A stretch of 5,306 nucleotides of DNA, from the NCBI GenBank assembly GCA_002394725.1, contig DGUQ01000136.1:1-5306 (forward strand), read 5' to 3'. The position numbers were made by a program, and so were the translations under genes. This DNA is from Ruminococcaceae bacterium UBA4306. GTDB taxonomy: Bacteria > Bacillota > Clostridia > Oscillospirales > Acutalibacteraceae. Shown here one piece after another: positions 4,546 to 5,306 of this stretch. Positions within the stretch are counted from its first letter, which is position 1. Every line of letters starts with the position of its first letter. Below the pieces are notes generated by a model. It made no database searches, was not told the origin of the DNA, and saw only the letters and a program-made list of their open reading frames with translations.

Positions 4546-5306
4546 TTATCTCTTCGCGGCACGACGGGGAACATATACCTCATCCGTGTCAGCGCGAGAG
4601 GAACCGCGGCGTCTTGAATAATAGCCTTCGTCTTCATCCGCGTAACGTGATGTTCTGCGGCGAGGCGCTTCCTCTTCATAGTCGCGATAACCTCTTTCGT
4701 CCGCGCGAGGAGCTGCGGCGCGTGAAGAGGGGCGTCTGCGCTGTTCTAGGCGCTCCGCCTTTTTGACCGCGTTTCTGTGAGCGATCGTCGCGATGATGAA
4801 GTACAGGATACCCAGGACGGAAAGTCCGAGAAGGGCATAGCCGAGGTAGAGGATCCATTGACCGTTATCCTCTTCCTGTGTATTCTCCTTGATGGAGGAG
4901 AAGTCGGTCACGCCGGTTTTTACTGTCTTTTCATCCAGTGTGATATCGCTCCACTCATTCGGCTTGGCGTCCTCCGCGCTCATACCGGAGGTGTTATAGA
5001 GATTTGAGGATACCGAGCCGGCAGCCTGTTCGTTGCTTTCGACATTCATATGACCGCTCTGTGACGCGTCGCCGTAGTAGATCGGATCCTGATTCTCAAC
5101 GGTGCCGGCATTGTTGGAGTAATCGTTGTAATTATTGTTTTCGTTACCGGATTCGTAGTTGTTCTGATTCTCATATCCGTCATTGCCGCCCTGCTGCTGA
5201 CCGCTTTGGTCGCCGCCCTGCTGCTGACCGCTCTGGTCGCCGCCCTGCTGGCTCTGGTCGCCGCCCTGCTGCTGGCCGCTTTGGTCGCCGCCTTGCTGCT
5301 GACCGC
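4546..5306 (-). CDS. Single-pass membrane protein with Q/G tandem repeats and Arg-rich tail (5' end outside window)
   Basis: On the - strand the frame is open from the right edge to TAA at 4546-4548, giving 252 residues; an internal ATG at 5049 (residue 86) is a conventional but probably false start because the open frame continues beyond it. Order from the N-terminal side: a GGDQSGQQQ tandem repeat (1-38), an Asn/Tyr/Asp-rich linker (about 41-75), an acidic Ser/Thr-rich region with TLDEKTVKTGVTDF (about 120-135), one transmembrane helix (WILYLGYALLGLSVLGILYF plus a few residues, about 150-175), and a cytoplasmic tail with many Arg, Asp, Glu and Tyr (AERLEQRRR, SRYADEDEGYYSRRRGSSR). Positive-inside charge puts the tail in the cytoplasm and the repeat region outside, implying an N-terminal signal sequence off the window. 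I recognise no family or function. It lies convergent to the tail operon behind the terminator and may be an ordinary host gene. Confidence 0.82.
   Translation of the reverse strand, partial: GQQQGGDQSGQQQGGDQSQQGGDQSGQQQGGDQSGQQQGGNDGYENQNNYESGNENNNYNDYSNNAGTVENQDPIYYGDASQSGHMNVESNEQAAGSVSSNLYNTSGMSAEDAKPNEWSDITLDEKTVKTGVTDFSSIKENTQEEDNGQWILYLGYALLGLSVLGILYFIIATIAHRNAVKKAERLEQRRRPSSRAAAPRADERGYRDYEEEAPRRRTSRYADEDEGYYSRRRGSSRADTDEVYVPRRAAKR
4780..4857 (-). other. Transmembrane segment of the convergent membrane protein
   Basis: About 26 residues from W to A (WILYLGYALLGLSVLGILYF, then IIATIA) form an uninterrupted hydrophobic stretch. It is preceded by acidic TQEEDNGQ and followed by HRNAVKKAERLEQRRR, so the C-terminal side is expected to be cytoplasmic. 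Confidence 0.8.
5191..5306 (-). repeat. In-frame 27-base tandem repeat encoding GGDQSGQQQ, continuing past the right edge
   Basis: On the + strand the unit reads CTG CTG CTG ACC GCT TTG GTC GCC GCC. Copies lie at 5191-5217, 5218-5244, 5245-5265 (a 21-base copy lacking one Q and the G, giving GGDQSQQ), 5266-5292 and a partial one from 5293 to the edge. The copies differ only at synonymous positions (TTG/CTG and ACC/GCC), so the peptide is conserved while the DNA is not identical. The loss of 6 bases keeps the frame. The number of copies is probably variable because CTG runs and 27-base units favour slippage; the total copy number cannot be seen here. Confidence 0.9.

Noticed and set aside
4506..5007. 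Open frames on the + strand (4506-4766 and 4777-5007) opposite the membrane protein
   Set aside because: The first would start inside the terminator loop at a TTG; both lack ribosome binding sites and recognisable features, whereas the - strand frame has a clear transmembrane segment and in-frame repeats.
5191..5306. Possible CRISPR-like array
   Set aside because: The units are directly adjacent 27-base coding repeats without spacers, in frame with the membrane protein and differing at synonymous sites only.

Overview
The window is the distal part of a contractile (myovirus-type) tail gene cluster on the + strand, followed by a convergent membrane-protein gene on the - strand that runs off the right edge. 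The gene order is LysM tail protein, gpD/XkdQ-like hub, short gpV/gp45-like spike, gp25-like wedge, gpJ-like wedge, YmfQ/DUF2313-like protein and small fibre. It follows the XkdP-XkdQ-(XkdR)-XkdS-XkdT-XkdU order of Bacillus PBSX and related Firmicutes prophages and tailocins. Strong AGGAGG-type ribosome binding sites, the PBSX-like architecture and a base composition a little above half G+C suggest a Clostridia (Oscillospirales/Ruminococcus-like) chromosome. That placement is inference.

Layout. Positions 1-87 hold the last 28 codons of an unidentified gene, which by position could be the tape measure. Positions 80-205 hold a 41-codon charged ORF. From 202 to 3370 there are five tightly packed genes whose stops and starts overlap by 1 to about 17 bases, and the DUF2313-like gene follows at 3367-3942. 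The fibre-like gene (3977-4438) comes after a 34-base gap with its own ribosome binding site. A perfect 16-bp inverted repeat with U-tracts on both strands (4487-4525) separates the tail genes from the convergent gene (4546 to >5306). That gene encodes a protein with a Gln/Gly tandem repeat, an Asn-rich segment, one transmembrane helix and an Arg-rich cytoplasmic tail. No gene-free stretch longer than about 110 bases exists.

How the genes work together. The LysM protein and the gpD-like hub sit at the end of the tail tube. The gpV-like protein forms the central spike base. The gp25-like and gpJ-like proteins form the wedges around the hub and trigger sheath contraction. The DUF2313 protein and the fibre connect to target binding. 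Sheath, tube and tape-measure genes would lie upstream. No capsid, lysis or integration gene is visible, so prophage, tailocin and other contractile device cannot be separated from this window alone.

The points most worth a second look are the start of the gpJ gene (a CTG at 2312 fits better than the first ATG), the very short spike protein with no visible tip, the small ORF before the LysM gene, and the in-frame 27-base repeats in the convergent membrane protein. None of these by itself amounts to a new system; the core is a recognisable contractile tail baseplate.
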